DNA of 64,000 bases from Heterohyrax brucei (taxonomy: Eukaryota; Chordata; Mammalia; Hyracoidea; Procaviidae): contig CM053140.1 of the NCBI GenBank assembly GCA_028571685.1, positions 218,817,323 through 218,881,322 on the forward strand, given 5' to 3'. Positions within the stretch are counted from its first letter, which is position 1; each line of letters starts with the position of its first letter. The notes beneath the pieces were generated by a model. The model was not told the origin of the DNA, ran no database searches, and saw only the letters and a list, made by a program, of their open reading frames with translations. Positions 25,643 to 38,775 of this stretch are shown here, one piece after another. Made by a program: the position numbers and the translations under genes.

Positions 25643-25806
25643 AAAAAAAAAAAAAAAAGCTGCTGTCAAGTCGGGTCCCTCTCATAGGGACCCTAGAGGT
25701 CAGAGCAGAATTGCCCTGCAGTTTCCAAGGAGTGCCTGGCGGTTTTGCACTGCTAACCTTTCTGTTAACAGACGTAGCACTTGACCCATTATGCCACCAG
25801 GGTTTC
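25643..25806 (-). mobile_element. tRNA-derived SINE (paenungulate type)
   Basis: An antisense copy reads from the 3' end 'gctgctgtcaagtcgggtc' to the head '..atgccaccagggtttc'. Its minus-strand tail is T-rich rather than A-rich. It faces the next SINE head to head, 34 bp apart. Confidence 0.88.
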
Positions 25807-25840
25807 TGTCAGAATTAAGTGGTAACTGGGCAGTATCTAG

Positions 25841-26003
25841 AAACCCTGGTATCATAGTGGGTTAAGTGCTGTGTCGGCTAACCAACAGGTGAGCAGTTCA
25901 AATCCGTCAGGTACTCCTTGGAAACTCTGGGGCAGTTCTACTCTGACCTGTAGAGTTGCTGAATTAGACCCGACTCAGCAACAGTGGGTTTGGTTTTGGT
26001 TTG
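25841..26003 (+). mobile_element. tRNA-derived SINE with 12-bp target duplication
   Basis: The head is 'aaaccctggtatcatagtgg' and the tail is 'gtgggtttggttttggttt'. GGCAGTATCTAG (25829-25840) and GGCAATATCTAG (26004-26015) flank it, 11 of 12 matching. Confidence 0.9.
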
Positions 26004-26170
26004 GGCAATATCTAGTTTTGTTCTTCGGTTAAAGAAAGCTGTCGTTTGTGTGGGCTCTTAGTCCTGTGGACTAGTTTCTTCTTTGACACTTTGATACCCT
26101 TTATTCTCTTTTGCTCTAGATTAAAGCTAGTTGGTGGATCTTAGACCAGCCCTGACTCTTTAAACATGTG

Positions 26171-27192
26171 GGTGTCCCAGGGCTGTCAAGATTTTAGTGA
26201 GCATGTATTTGCTCATACGGTTATCTTATAAAAGGTAGACACCGGGGCCTCCTGCAGTGTTTGAATTCAAAGAGACAGGCAAAGGACCTGGTCTTTGCTT
26301 CTTGCTTGCATCCCAGTGGACATCTGGTCAGGTCGTGTTGAGAAGTATGCAGTATATAGGAAGAACAGGGTTAGATACACAAAGAAATACTTTTAGCAGT
26401 GTGTTGTATCTTTTATCTTGTGGTCACTCTTGAAATAACAGGGGCTGGAAAATTTAACATTGTCTTCTCCTCCTCATCTTGCCCTCCTTCAGGAGAATAA
26501 AGGAATCCTGTTTTCCATAAAACAGTGTTAACAATCAGTATAGATTCACGTGGATTCTTTGGCAATAGCTGTCACAGGCATTTTTGCGTGATCTCTGTAG
26601 TATATCAAAAGATCTTATACTGATCTTGCATAAATAACCTCTTTGCTGTGAGAGTAGAGAATGATAGAATAAAGTAGGGAAAAAAAAAAATCCCACGGGC
26701 CTCCTAGTAAACTGAATTTTCTCTGACATTTCCCCCAACTAGTTGCATATCTGTTATTTTAAAAAAACTAAACAGAAAAACCTCAGAATTGAATTTTCTT
26801 TTCTAGAGTTCAGCAGTGACAGTCACGGACAGATAACTTTCTTTGTTCACTGTTGCACTCAAGTGGCAGCAGAGCAGCATTCCACTGTTGCCGGTTTAAT
26901 CGTTCTTTAAATGTTACATACTGATGCATCAGTTTATTCATGCTTATTGGTGGGTCATTACTTCCTCTCTAGGGCCTAGTTCCCTTTTGTATTCTAGAAA
27001 CAAAATTGAACTAAGCCATTCATGGTTGATCAGACATTTTGGAAAACTATGGTATTATTCATATAAACCTAATTCATTGGGGGGAAGATACTGTGTTTTG
27101 CTCTTTGGTAGTCTCTTACTATCTGTACAACTGGGAAACAAGGTAGATTGTTAAAAGTTGATTTGGTGAATACAGAGTCAGGGAAGCAAGCA
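26171..27192. other. Intronic sequence without recognised gene
   Basis: This is about 1 kb of AT-rich, apparently unique intron. No exon with splice borders and no repeat was identified. Confidence 0.5.
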
Positions 27193-27196
27193 AAAA

Positions 27197-27340
27197 AATC
27201 AAAACCAAACCCTTGCCATTGAGTTGATTCTTACTCATAGTGATGCTGTAAGACAGAATAGAACTGCCCCATGGGATTTCCAAGGAGGAGCTGGTAAGTT
27301 CAAACTGCCAACCCTTTGGTTAGCAGCCAAGCTCTTAGAG
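27197..27340 (-). mobile_element. tRNA-derived SINE, head truncated
   Basis: It runs from 'aaaaccaaacccttgccatt' to 'ggttagcagccaagctctta'. Similar words (gggaagcaa / gggaagaca) lie on both sides. Confidence 0.85.
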
Positions 27341-28008
27341 TTACAAAAAGGGAAGACAAATTACTGGTTTAAAACAGTTTAATTTTAGACCATATTTCAA
27401 CATAACCAGGTTATCCTTTTCTAAGGACTGTATTTTCTCAATAATTGCAGTGTTTGCTTAGAATTTACTGACTTCCACCTTTAGAAGTAAGCTCTTTAAA
27501 GGCAGAGATTGGTTACACGCTCTTTTTCTTAGTAATGCACCTATGATGGATCAATCAAAGTCCTGTGTATGGCAGTGGGTTTGTAGTCTTTGTAGAAGTA
27601 CATGTTCAGATTTCGTTAACAAGCTGTCTTTGCTGCATTTCATACTGAGTTTCGTATTCCTACCTCATCTTTTCTGAGATTTTGTGTTAATTTCTGTTGC
27701 AATTCCATTTTGTTTCTGGTCAGCCTTGATGCTTTCAGTTTTGAAAAGAATGTCTTGTCAGCTGCTTGAACGATCTCCTCTGTATGCTTAGCTGTTCACC
27801 TGAATGTTTATTTTAAATTGGATCCACAATAGCAGTTGTCTGTTTCTTAATTCTCAGTTATGTTCCTCTTCTTTTGGTCAAAGAAACACATTATTTAGCT
27901 TTTTTTTCATAGGTCTTACTTTGCAAACCTTTAAACTCATTCTTGCACCACCTCTCGTAAGTTATGGTGGCCAGAACTGGAACCAATATTTGAAAAGAGT
28001 ATTGATGA

Positions 28009-28084
28009 TGAGCCTAGTGCCGTCGAGTCGGATCCGACTCATGACAGTGGATCCGACTTGACTGCACTTGGCGTGGCTTGGCAC
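28009..28084. mobile_element. 76-bp foldback mini-element made of two SINE tails
   Basis: The left half ends ..tgccgtcgagtcggatcc and the right half, reversed, is gccaagtgcagtcaagtcggatcc, so the element is an imperfect palindrome. A perfect 16-bp palindrome, GAGTCGGATCCGACTC, lies at 28025-28040. TGATGA flanks the element at 28003-28008 and 28085-28090. It resembles two extremely truncated SINE 3' ends joined in opposite orientation. Confidence 0.6.
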
Positions 28085-28098
28085 TGATGACGAATGGG

Positions 28099-28251
28099 GG
28101 AGCCTGGGTGGAGCAGTGTGTGTTTAAGAGCTCAGGTTAGCAGTTCAGATCTGTCAGTCACTCTGTGGAAACCTTGTGGTGCAGTTCTCCTCTGTCCTGT
28201 AGGGTTGCTGAGAGTTGGAACTGACCTGATGGAAGCAGGTTTGCTTTTTTT
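28099..28251 (+). mobile_element. tRNA-derived SINE
   Basis: The head is 'ggagcctgggtggagcagtg' and the body is '..ctgtcctgtagggttgctg', ending '..ggaagcaggtttg'. Possible short AATGGG duplications lie on both sides. Confidence 0.82.
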
Positions 28252-29542
<1,291 letters not shown>

Positions 29543-29741
29543 AGGAGCTCTGGTGGCTCAGTGGTTAAGGGCTCCACTGCTAACCGAAAGGTCAGTAGTT
29601 CAAACCCATCAGTTGCTCTGTAAGAGGAAGATGTAACAGTCTGTTTCCTTAAAGATTATACTCTTGGAAACCATATGGGGTACTTCTGTTCTGTCCTTTA
29701 AGATCTCTGTGAGCCATAAGCAACTTAGTGGCAACAAATTC
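29543..29741 (+). mobile_element. tRNA-derived SINE, longer subtype
   Basis: The head is 'aggagctctggtggctcag'. An extra ~40-bp segment (about 29620-29665, 'gaagatgtaacagtctg..') distinguishes it from the short copies. The same long subtype occurs at 57952-58160. Confidence 0.82.
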
Positions 29742-31089
29742 TTTTTTTTCAGTTGTGTTTCATGGAATTAATGTTTGTTTTTCCTGTCTCAGTAAGATTC
29801 GATAGTTCTAAAAAGACTAATATTTATTAATGCTTTAAGTTCTTTTTTGTAGGATTGTGTCTAGCATGAATAAATTTGAGCAAATATTTTCTTTTTGTAC
29901 TAGTTTTCCTAAGTGTTTATCTGGAAGGAGAATTGCCAAATACTGAAATCGAAGTTTGTTTACATTACTGTTAATGATTTCATTGAGATTAAATGACTCA
30001 ATCAGCAGGCATTTTTGGTGTCAGCAATCTAATTGTGGTTACAGTTTCAAAGACAGTTGCGTGTATAGTAGTGTCAAAGATACGTTTCTGATATTGTATA
30101 CTGTGCAGATCCACTTTAAAAGGAAAAGTGTCTTTTTACATCATTAGTGTTGATTTACAGTATTTGTAATGCTCTTAAGTATTTATAGACATAGAACCAT
30201 GTATAAATGGTTTATAAAGTTAGAGCTCCTGTAGAACAATAAAATCACAATTAATGGAAAATTGAATAAAAATGAAAGTGAGCAGCTATTACTGTTCATG
30301 TGAGCATGGTTAGATGTTGCTGTTTGGCTGGTGTTTAGATTGGGGGTAATACAGGTAGACTGCGGATTGTAGCAGGACCCTTTTTCTTCTGGTGCCCTGC
30401 CTAGCACCATGTTCATTTCTACAGTTTTCACTCTTACCTTCACTTTGGAAGATTCCCAGATCTGCATCTGATGGCCTTTACTCTGTGTTGACTTCAGACC
30501 CAGGCTTCTAGCTAGTTGTTTGGTGACTTAATTTATGTGTCCTGTGGGCTCTTCATACGCAGCCAATTTCAAACTGAACTTGTAGCTTTTTTTCCCCCTT
30601 TCTTTCTTTCTTTCTTTCCTAAATTCGTTGTTCTATATGTACAATGTTAATTCTCTGCTGGACACTGCTAAAGAACGCGTCTGTCTGGGTGGATTGCTCA
30701 GTCACCTTGGTACTTAATAGGAGCAGTCATTATACTGTGTGATAATTATAAATTACATGGAGAGGTGTGGACAAAGCAGGATGGGAGGCTTAGCTCAGAT
30801 CCTCCTTTCACAAATGCTCCCAGATGCTGCTGATAGGTATGGTCTTTTTGTTCATTATAATCTTCAAAGGACTGTATGTTCATACTCTTTTATTGCATTC
30901 AGACTCTCAGACTCCGTCTTGTTCGTTTTTTTTATCTTCCCTCTATTTTATCCCCATTTTGATAGTACAGTATGTTTCTGTGTTTCCCCCGAAGACTGAA
31001 AGCATCATGAGGGCATAGTTCGTGGCTGTCTTGACATGATTCCCAGTACCTTCTCAGTGCCTTGCACACTATGGAAGCTTAGCAAATGT
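29742..31089. other. Intron 3 unique stretch
   Basis: No exon or clear repeat was seen apart from a short TTTC microsatellite at about 30598-30620. Confidence 0.5.
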
Positions 31090-32015
31090 TTCGTATAATG
31101 AATTTATGGAGATATAATTTACATACTGTCATGGATTGGGTTGTGTCTCCTCAAAAATGTCTGGTATTGTGTGGTGTTTCTTTATATTGTAAATTTGCCT
31201 CTGTGATGTTAATGAGGGAACATGGGAGGAATTGTGTTAGGCAGGACTCTGTAAAATTGTGTTGTGGCTTCAGGTAAGCTCTTGAGATGCAAAAGAAAGA
31301 AGCTAGCAGAGATTTAGGGACATACCCTTAGGAAAGAAGCAGTGCTGGGAGCATGTCCTTTGGAAAGTAGTGAGGTTGCTGTGCCTCAGAAGCTTCCAGT
31401 CTAGGGAAAGACTGAAGAAGAAGACCTTCCTCCAGAGCCAGCAGAGTTAGCCTTCCCCTGTAGCTGATGTCCTGAATTTGGACTTTCACATACTTTTCTG
31501 TGAGAAAATTGACTTCTTTTTGTTAAAGCCATCCACCTGTGGTATTTCTATTATAGCAGCCCTAGATGACTAGGACACATACCACCCAATTCACCATTTA
31601 AAGTGTACAACTCAGTGGTATTTAGTATATTCACAAAGTTGTGTAACCATCATCACAGTCAGTTTTAGAATATTTTCATCATTTCAAAAATAAATCTTAT
31701 ATATCCTTTAGCTATGAACACTCTACCCAGCCTTAAGCAACCAGAAATCTACTTTTGTCCATATGTATTTTCTTGTTCTGGAGATTTTTATATAAATGGA
31801 ATCACATATGTGGCCTTTTGTGACTGGTTCCTTTTACTTATCACAGTATATGGAAGGTTGATGCATACTGTTTCTTTTATTGGTACTTGATTCTTTTTCA
31901 TTGCTGCATAACATTTCATTGTATAGGTATTTTTTTGGTCTCTTCATTCACAGATGGGCTTTCGGGTTGTTTCCACCTTTTGACTGAAATTGCTGCTATG
32001 AACATTAATGATAGC
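31090..32015 (-). mobile_element. Old mammalian L1 3' region, antisense, split by an LTR
   Basis: 'aattcaccatttaaagtg' and the following text to '..gctgctatgaacattaatg' match the antisense 3' part of old L1M-type elements. A similar copy lies at 56930-57470. Confidence 0.75.
31127..31577 (+). mobile_element. Solo MaLR-type LTR with 5-bp target duplication
   Basis: The LTR runs from tgtcatggattgggttgtgtc to '..gatgactaggaca'. CATAC is present at 31122-31126 and 31578-31582. Confidence 0.9.
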
Positions 32016-33612
32016 ATAATATTTGTATGCCTACAAGGAACGCCACGTAATATTACTATTATTCAAATTTATGTACCAACCACTAAGGCCAAAGATGAAG
32101 TAATTGGACATTTTTACTAGTTTCTGCAGTCCACGAGTGGCGAACATGCAATCAGGATGCACTGATAATTACTGGTGGTTGGAATGCAAAAGTTGGGGAC
32201 AAAAAAGAGGGATCACTAGTTGGAAAAGACAGCCTTGGTGACAGAAATTATGCTGGAGATCAAATGATAGAATTTTGCAAGACCAACAACTTCTTCACTG
32301 CAGATATCTTCTTTCACTGACATAAAAGGTGACTCTACACATGGACCTTGCCAAATGGAGTACACAGGAGTCAGACTGACTACGTCTGTGGAAAGAGACA
32401 ATGGACAAGCTTCAGATCAGCAGTCAGAACAAAACCAGCTGCCCACGGGGGCACAGATCATTAATTGCTCATATGCAAGTTCAAACTGAAACTGAAGAAA
32501 ATTACAACAAGTCCTTGAGAGCCAAAATGCAACCCTAAGTATATTCCACCTGGGTTTAGAGACCATCTCAAGAACAAATTGGATGCATTAAACACTGGTG
32601 ACTGAAGACCCGATGATTTATGGCGTGACACCAAAGATGACGTCCATGAGGAAAGTAGAAAGCCATTAAAAAGACAGGAAAGACAGAAAAGACCAACTTC
32701 GATGTCAGGAGAGATTCTGAAACTTGATCTTGAGCATTGAACAGCTAAAGCAAAAGAAAGGAATGATGAAGTAAAAGTAATGAACAGAAAATTTCCAGGG
32801 CACCTTGAGAAGACAAAGTATTATAATGACATATGCAAAGGATCTGAAGATAGAATACCAGAGGGGGAAGAACATACTCAGCATTTCTCAAGCTGAAAGA
32901 ACCAAAGAAAATATTCAAGGCTAAAATTGGAGTAGGGAAGGATTCGGCAGGGAGGATACTAATCAGCACAGGAAGTATCAAAAGAAAATGGAAGGGATAA
33001 AGAGTCACTACACCAAAAATAATTGGTCCAGATTCAGCCATTGCGACAATAGGTAACACATGATCAGGAACCAAAGTTGAAGCTGCTTTGAAGATACTGG
33101 TGAAAAACAAGGCGCCGGGAATTGATGAAATACTAGTTGAGGTGTTTCAACACCTAGAGGAAACATTGGAAGTGCACACTCATTTGTGCCAAGAAATTTG
33201 AAGAACAACTGTCTGGCCAACTGACTGGAAGAGGTTCAGATTGATGCCTGTTCCCGAGAAAGGTTACTCAACTGAATGAGGAAATTATTGAACAGCATCG
33301 TTAATACCACACCTAGGTAAAATTTTGCTAAAGATTAGTGGAAAATTGCTACAGAAGTATATCGACGGGGGACTGCTAGAAATTAAGGCTGGGTTCAGAA
33401 GAGAATATGGAGCCAGGGGTGTCACTGATGATGTATGGTGAATCATGGCAGAAAATAGAATTCCAGAAAGATGTTACCTTTGTTTTATTGGCTACACAAA
33501 GGCGTTTGATTGTGTGGATCATAACATTGCAGAGAATGGGAATTCCAGAACACTTAACCGTGCACCCGAGGAATGTGTGCATGGATGAAGAGGCAGTTGT
33601 TGGAAGAGAACA
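32016..33612 (+). mobile_element. RTE (BovB-like) LINE, endonuclease to reverse transcriptase, degraded
   Basis: The + strand shows endonuclease-like text (IIQIYVPTTKAKDEVI, then a GGWNAKVGD-like block and FCKTNNFF) and later an RT start with a TKAFDCVDH-like block near 33500. Many stops and frameshifts break it. The order and motifs match the RTE clade, which is shared by paenungulates and ruminants. Confidence 0.82.
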
Positions 33613-33725
33613 AGGGGACACTGGGTGTTTTAAATGCTTTGTTAGTCCAAGACTTTTTTCCTTGCCATATGAAGTTAAGAATCTGTTTCTCTGTTTCTTT
33701 AAAAAATGCAATCAGAATTTGGATA

Positions 33726-33757
33726 GCCAAGTCAGCCAAGTGCCGTCGAGTCGGATC
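33726..33757 (-). mobile_element. 32-bp SINE-tail mini-insertion with 6-bp target duplication
   Basis: gccaagtcagccaagtgccg followed by tcgagtcggatc lies between TGGATA at 33720-33725 and 33758-33763, inside L1 sequence. It equals only the last ~18 bases of the SINE plus a (TTGGC)-like tail. Confidence 0.65.
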
Positions 33758-33818
33758 TGGATAGTGATTGCATTATATCAATATTATATACAGATTTAAA
33801 CAATCTGTAGGGTAGAAT

Positions 33819-35162
33819 TTTTTTTTGTTTTTAGTATGATTGCGTGAAAATGTACATTCCCTTATAAATTTACATGCCCACCTATATGCAGCTTCCACTG
33901 CTCTCCCTGCCCGGTGACAGCACACTATTCCTCTCTGCTCCATACATGTCTCATCCTCCCAACGGTCTCCTTTCCCCTCCTCTCCACCCACTCTTTTTCT
34001 TCCAGCCAGAGGTCAGCAGGATGATATCCTATAGATGCATAGAACCATAAAGTGCATCCAACATACGGTCACTCTGCGTCGCCAAGTCCAATCCATTCAT
34101 GTCCGAAGAGTGGGCCTTTGTTATGATTTATGGGCAAGGGCAGCATCAGGGCCAGGGGCCATGCTCCCAGGGGAACCCTCAAATGGCTGGACCATCAGTT
34201 GCAGTCTTTTAGTGGAGATCTCAGGGTACACCCCTTTTTATTCTGTGTTGCCAGTGAGACTTAACTTAGTGAGCTCCATCGCGGCTATCACTGGTGGTGG
34301 CTGAGCACCATCCGGTTCTTCCAGTCCCAAGTCGATGTAGGCACCCACTCATGTGGGTCTCTCTATCTTCTGGGTTGTCTTTACCCCATGTCATTTTAGT
34401 CCTCGGTGAGCATCCGTTCCTGCTGAGTTGGGACCATTTGCTGTGTCCTTGGATGGCAGCTTGGCAGCTTTTAAGACCCCAATGCCACTCATCAATGTGG
34501 GGTGCAGAGAGCCCTCTTAGCAAAATGCTAGTTGTGCCAGTTGGCCTCGATTTCGCCTAAGAACATTGTCCCTTGCCCCCTGCCCCAGCTACTCTGTCCT
34601 TGCAGTATTGGGTTAATATGGATGTTGTGCTTGTTTCTGATATGTGCTGTCACCAGTTTCACCCAACCAGATTTCTAGCAACTATCTGATCAAGACCCCC
34701 CCTTCACCCTTCCTCCCCCCACTCCCTTGCAGCTGTCAAAGAGTCTTCTATACATAAGTCTGTTTTTGAGATCTTATCGTAGGGGTCTCATACAGTATTT
34801 GTCCTTTTGTTGCTGACTGCTTTCACTCAACGTAATGTCTTCCAGTTGAAACCAGGTTATGAGATGTTTCCTAGAATCATCATTATTCTTTATCATTGTG
34901 TAGTGCTCCATTGACTATATATACCATAGTTTACTTATTCGTTCCTCTGTTGTTGGGCATCTGGGTTGATTCTACCTTTCTGCATCGTGGACGGTGCTGC
35001 CATAAACATTCTGGTGCATGTGTCTGTTGGTGTGAAAGGTCTTGATTCTGTAGGATATATTCCAAGTAGTGAAATTACTGGGTCAAATGATATATCTATA
35101 TCCATTTTTTTAAGGAAGCACCAGATTGCTTTCCAAAGAGGCTGGATCATTTTGCAACCCCA
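33819..35162 (-). mobile_element. 5'-truncated L1 with 13-bp target duplication
   Basis: It starts with a T run, then a 3' UTR of the same type as 1279 and 8889, and ends in antisense ORF2 C-terminus. TGTAGGGTAGAAT flanks it at 33806-33818 and 35163-35175. This is a textbook L1 insertion into an older L1. Confidence 0.92.
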
Positions 35163-35289
35163 TGTAGGGTAGAATATTCATTTTAGAGTGCTGAATCTCC
35201 TGCCCTTGAGCAAAGTCCTTTACTTATATAGGTCTCATTTGGTTTCTTTTAGTAGTATTTTGTAGTTTTCTTTTTATTAGGTTTTTTAT

Positions 35290-35317
35290 GCCAGCCAAGC
35301 CAAGTGCCATCGAGTCA
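35290..35317 (-). mobile_element. ~28-bp SINE-tail mini-insertion in L1 ORF2
   Basis: gccagccaagccaagtgcca followed by tcgagtca interrupts a stretch that otherwise follows other L1 copies. The flanking duplication is too short to be sure. Confidence 0.5.
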
Positions 35318-37285
35318 ATATCTCTAGTTAAATTTATTCCTAAGTATTTTATCTTCCTGGGGGTCCTTGTAAATGGTGTTAATTCATTGATTTCCTCTGT
35401 GATCGTTTCATTGAATATCTGCATTTCTGGTATGAATCCCACTTTATCATGGTAAATTCCATTTTGTAATATGTTGTTGAAGTCTATTGACTAGGATTTT
35501 GTTGAGGATTTTTGCATCTAAATTCTTGAGAGATACTGTTCCATAATTCCCCCCCCCCCCTTTTTTTTTTTGGTCTTTTACGTAGTTTTGGTTATCGAGG
35601 TTATGCTGACTTCATAGAATGAGTTTGGAAGTATTTCGTCCTTTTCTATGCTCTGAAATACTTTAGTACTAGTGATGTTATCTCTTCTCTGAAAGTGTGG
35701 TAGAATTCTCCAGTGAAGCTGTCAGTGCCAGGGGTTTTTTGGCTGTGAGTTGTTTAGCTAGTTTTTGAATCTCTTGTTTCGTTACGAGTTTATTTGTGTT
35801 TCTAGAAATTGGCCCATGTTCTCAACGTTTTAAATTTGTTATGAAACAGTTTTTCATAGTATTCTCTTATGATTTTTTAAATTGTGCTATCACCGGTCTC
35901 ATTTGTTATTCCAGTAATTTTCTTTGTTTCCTGTTTTTATTTTGTCAGTTTGGCCAATAGTTCATCCATTTTGTTGATCTTTTCAAAGAACCGGCTTTTG
36001 GTCTTCTTAACTCTTTTCCATTGTTTTTCTGTTCTCTAATTTGTGTAGCTCTGCTCTGATTTTTTTTAGTGGCATTTTGTTGTTGCTTCTGAGGGGTTCT
36101 TTTGCTGCTCTGTTTCTACTTGTTCAAATTGTAGGTTTAATGTTTTTATTTGGGATCTTCTTTTTTGATGTGTGCATTTTATTCAAATAAATTGACCTGA
36201 GCACTGCCTTTGCTGTATCCTTAATGTTTTGAAAGGATGCCTTTCGTTCTCATTTGATTCTGTAAATTTCTTTGTTCTGTCCTTGATGTCTTCTGTAACC
36301 CAGTAGTTTCTCAGCAAAATATTGTTCAATTTCCATGTGTTAGTTTCTTTTTTCTTTACTTTTTCTGTTATTGATTCCCATTTTCATGGCTATGCGTTCT
36401 GAAAAGATGGTTTGCAATGTTTCAGTGCTTTGAATTTTGTTAAGGCTTTTTATGTGGCCTATTCTGGAGAATGTTCCATGTACATTAGAGAGGAATGTAT
36501 ACTTGGGGGCTGTTGGGTGGAGTGTTCTGTATATGCCTGTGCGATATGTTGATTATTTAGTTCTTTTGTGTCTTTATTGAGCTTCTTTTTGGATGTTCTA
36601 TTCATTACCAAAAGTGCTATTTTGACTCTCCTGCTATTACAGAACCTTCTCTATCTTTTCAGTGCTGTTACAGTTTGTTTTATGTTTTTAGGAACTCTGT
36701 TATTGGATGTGTAAATATTTAATATGGTTATGACCTTCAGTTTTATGAGCCTTTATTCGTTATGCAGTGTCCTTATCCATTGTAGTGGTTTCTACGTTAA
36801 AGCCTGTTTTATCAGAAATTAATATTGCCACAACGGCTGGTTTTTGAATGCTTACTTGATACACATTTTTCCTTTCTTTGAGTTTTAGTTTGCATGTTTA
36901 AATTGTGTCTCTTGGAAGCAGCCAGTAGATGGATCACGTTTTCATGTCCATTCTGCCACAGGTTGTCTCTTTATTGTTGCATTTAGTCTAACGTGATAGG
37001 TACAGGTGTAGCGCCTTTGTGTTGGTGCGTGTTGTTTGCTGTTGTTGACAGTTTGTTTTGTTGTACATATTTTCTTTGCCCAACTGTTGGTCCATCAATT
37101 CTGGTCTTTTTCTTTAATTTACCCATTTCATTTAAATTATCTAATACAGCCTCAGCAAGTTTTTAGAGAATCAGATTAAGCTGAGTGAACGTGAGTTTGA
37201 GAGAACTAAAGAATTCTCTGTGTAAAGAGACGGTTGGGGAGAGCAGTGTAAGAGTGCCTGGAGTGGATGATAGAAACCGGGGTAA

Positions 37286-37540
<255 letters not shown>

Positions 37541-37626
37541 TAATTATTCTCTATTTATGACCCATTTGTTGTCTTCCCCTCACCTCTCCACATACACATG
37601 CTTCATTCATATCAGAAGGAACCTGC

Positions 37627-38106
37627 TGTTTTAGTCATCTAGCATTGCTTTAACATACATACCACAAGTGGATAGCTTTAAAAAGAGAAATTTTATTTTG
37701 TCACAGTGCAGTAGGCTGAAAGTCCAAATTCAAGGCATAGCTCAAGGGGAAGCCTTTCTCTGTTGGCTCTGGAGGAAGGTCTTTGTTGTCATTCCTCTTC
37801 TGGACTCAGGGCTTCTGATGTGCAGGGACCCAGAGTCCTTTCCAAAGGACGTACTCTGCTTTCAACACTGCTTCTTGGTGGTATGATGCCCCCAGTGCTC
37901 TTTGCTACCTTCTTTCTTTCATGTCCCAAGAAATTGCCTGAAGGCACAGTACAGTCTTACACATTGAGTCCTGCCCCACAAACAGGACTGCTGCCCACCC
38001 TTCCTCATTAACATCATAGAGGCAGGGTTTACAGCACGCAATACCTGGAATCACAGCCTAGCCAAATTGCTACATGTTTTTGGGGGACACAATTCAATTG
38101 ATGACA
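37627..38106 (-). mobile_element. MaLR-type LTR of a minus-strand proviral remnant
   Basis: The left border is tgttttagtcatctag and the right end is '..tcaattgatgaca'. The sequence after it resembles the antisense non-coding interior of MaLR elements, so this would be the 3' LTR of a truncated element. It ends 94 bp after the exon 4 donor region begins. Confidence 0.82.
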
Positions 38107-38775
38107 TTCTACCCTTTGGCACCCTAAAACTTATATCCTTGCAACATGTAAAACATACTCATATCATAGCAAAAGTCATAAGTACAAGTCCACAATCCAC
38201 AAGTTCTTCTTCAGCTGTGAAATGTAGTACGCAAGTGATCTGTTTCCAAAATACAGTGGCGGAACAGGTAGCCACAGCTAGATGTTTCCATTACAGATGG
38301 GAGAAATTACAGGAAAAAGCATAACAGGCCCCAAGGAAATTAGCAGAATACCTTACTTTAGCTCTGTGGCTTTGAAAATCATCTTCCGTTCTCTTGAGAC
38401 ATTTGACACAGCGGCCCTGCCCTCCAGATTCTAGGTGTTGGTTATACTCCTAATTCTGAGTGCAGGCTCATTGGCCCCGCGCTACAGCTCCGCCTTCTGG
38501 GCCCGCTAGAACAGCAACTTTGCTCCCTTGGTTTAACCTAGGAAACCCACTGCCGTTGAGTCGATTTCAACTCATAGCAATCATATCGGTCAGAATAGAA
38601 TTGCCCGATAGTTTCCAAGGAGCACCTGGTGGATTTGAACAGCTGTCCTTTTGGTTAGCAGCCGTAGCACTTAACCACTACACTACCCTCGCTTTCGGTG
38701 CACCATTTTCCTAGTCCAACTGAGTGGTGACTCTGCCCTTAGAAGTACTCAAGGCCATGGCTCTACCCTTCCTTT
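38107..38775 (-). mobile_element. MaLR internal (non-coding) remnant, with a SINE inserted
   Basis: The text after the LTR ('..catgtaaaacatactcatatc..', '..aaaatacagtggcggaacagg..') resembles the antisense interior of MaLR elements. A SINE is inserted at 38543-38696. The right border, against the ERV-L remnant, is approximate. Confidence 0.55.
38543..38696 (-). mobile_element. tRNA-derived SINE
   Basis: It runs from 'aaacccactgccgttgagtc' to '..gtagcacttaaccactac'. The antisense copy is well preserved. Confidence 0.9.

Larger units (their letters stand above)
24701..26170 (-). mobile_element. LINE 3' UTR-type fragment with LTR and two SINEs inserted
   Basis: The fragment begins with an 18-20 base T run (24705-24722), then 'ggtgaaagcttacagagc..'. 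The sequence resumes after the LTR (25531-25642), between the SINEs (25807-25840) and after them (26004-26170). No coding part remains. Its exact LINE family is uncertain. Confidence 0.65.
33613..37130 (-). mobile_element. Older L1 ORF2, antisense, split by a younger L1
   Basis: 33613-33805 carries antisense ORF2 (KETEKQILNFIWQGKKSW). The text resumes at 35176 and continues through RT and endonuclease equivalents to about 37130. Two ~30-bp SINE-tail insertions sit inside it (33726-33757 and 35290-35317). Confidence 0.8.

Noticed and set aside
25841..26003. Possible tRNA genes at the SINE heads
   Set aside because: They have tRNA-like box A/B words but no complete cloverleaf; they are SINE heads.
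33407..33799. 130-codon + strand open frame
   Set aside because: It crosses the junction of RTE and L1 remnants and contains the mini-insertion; it is not a gene.
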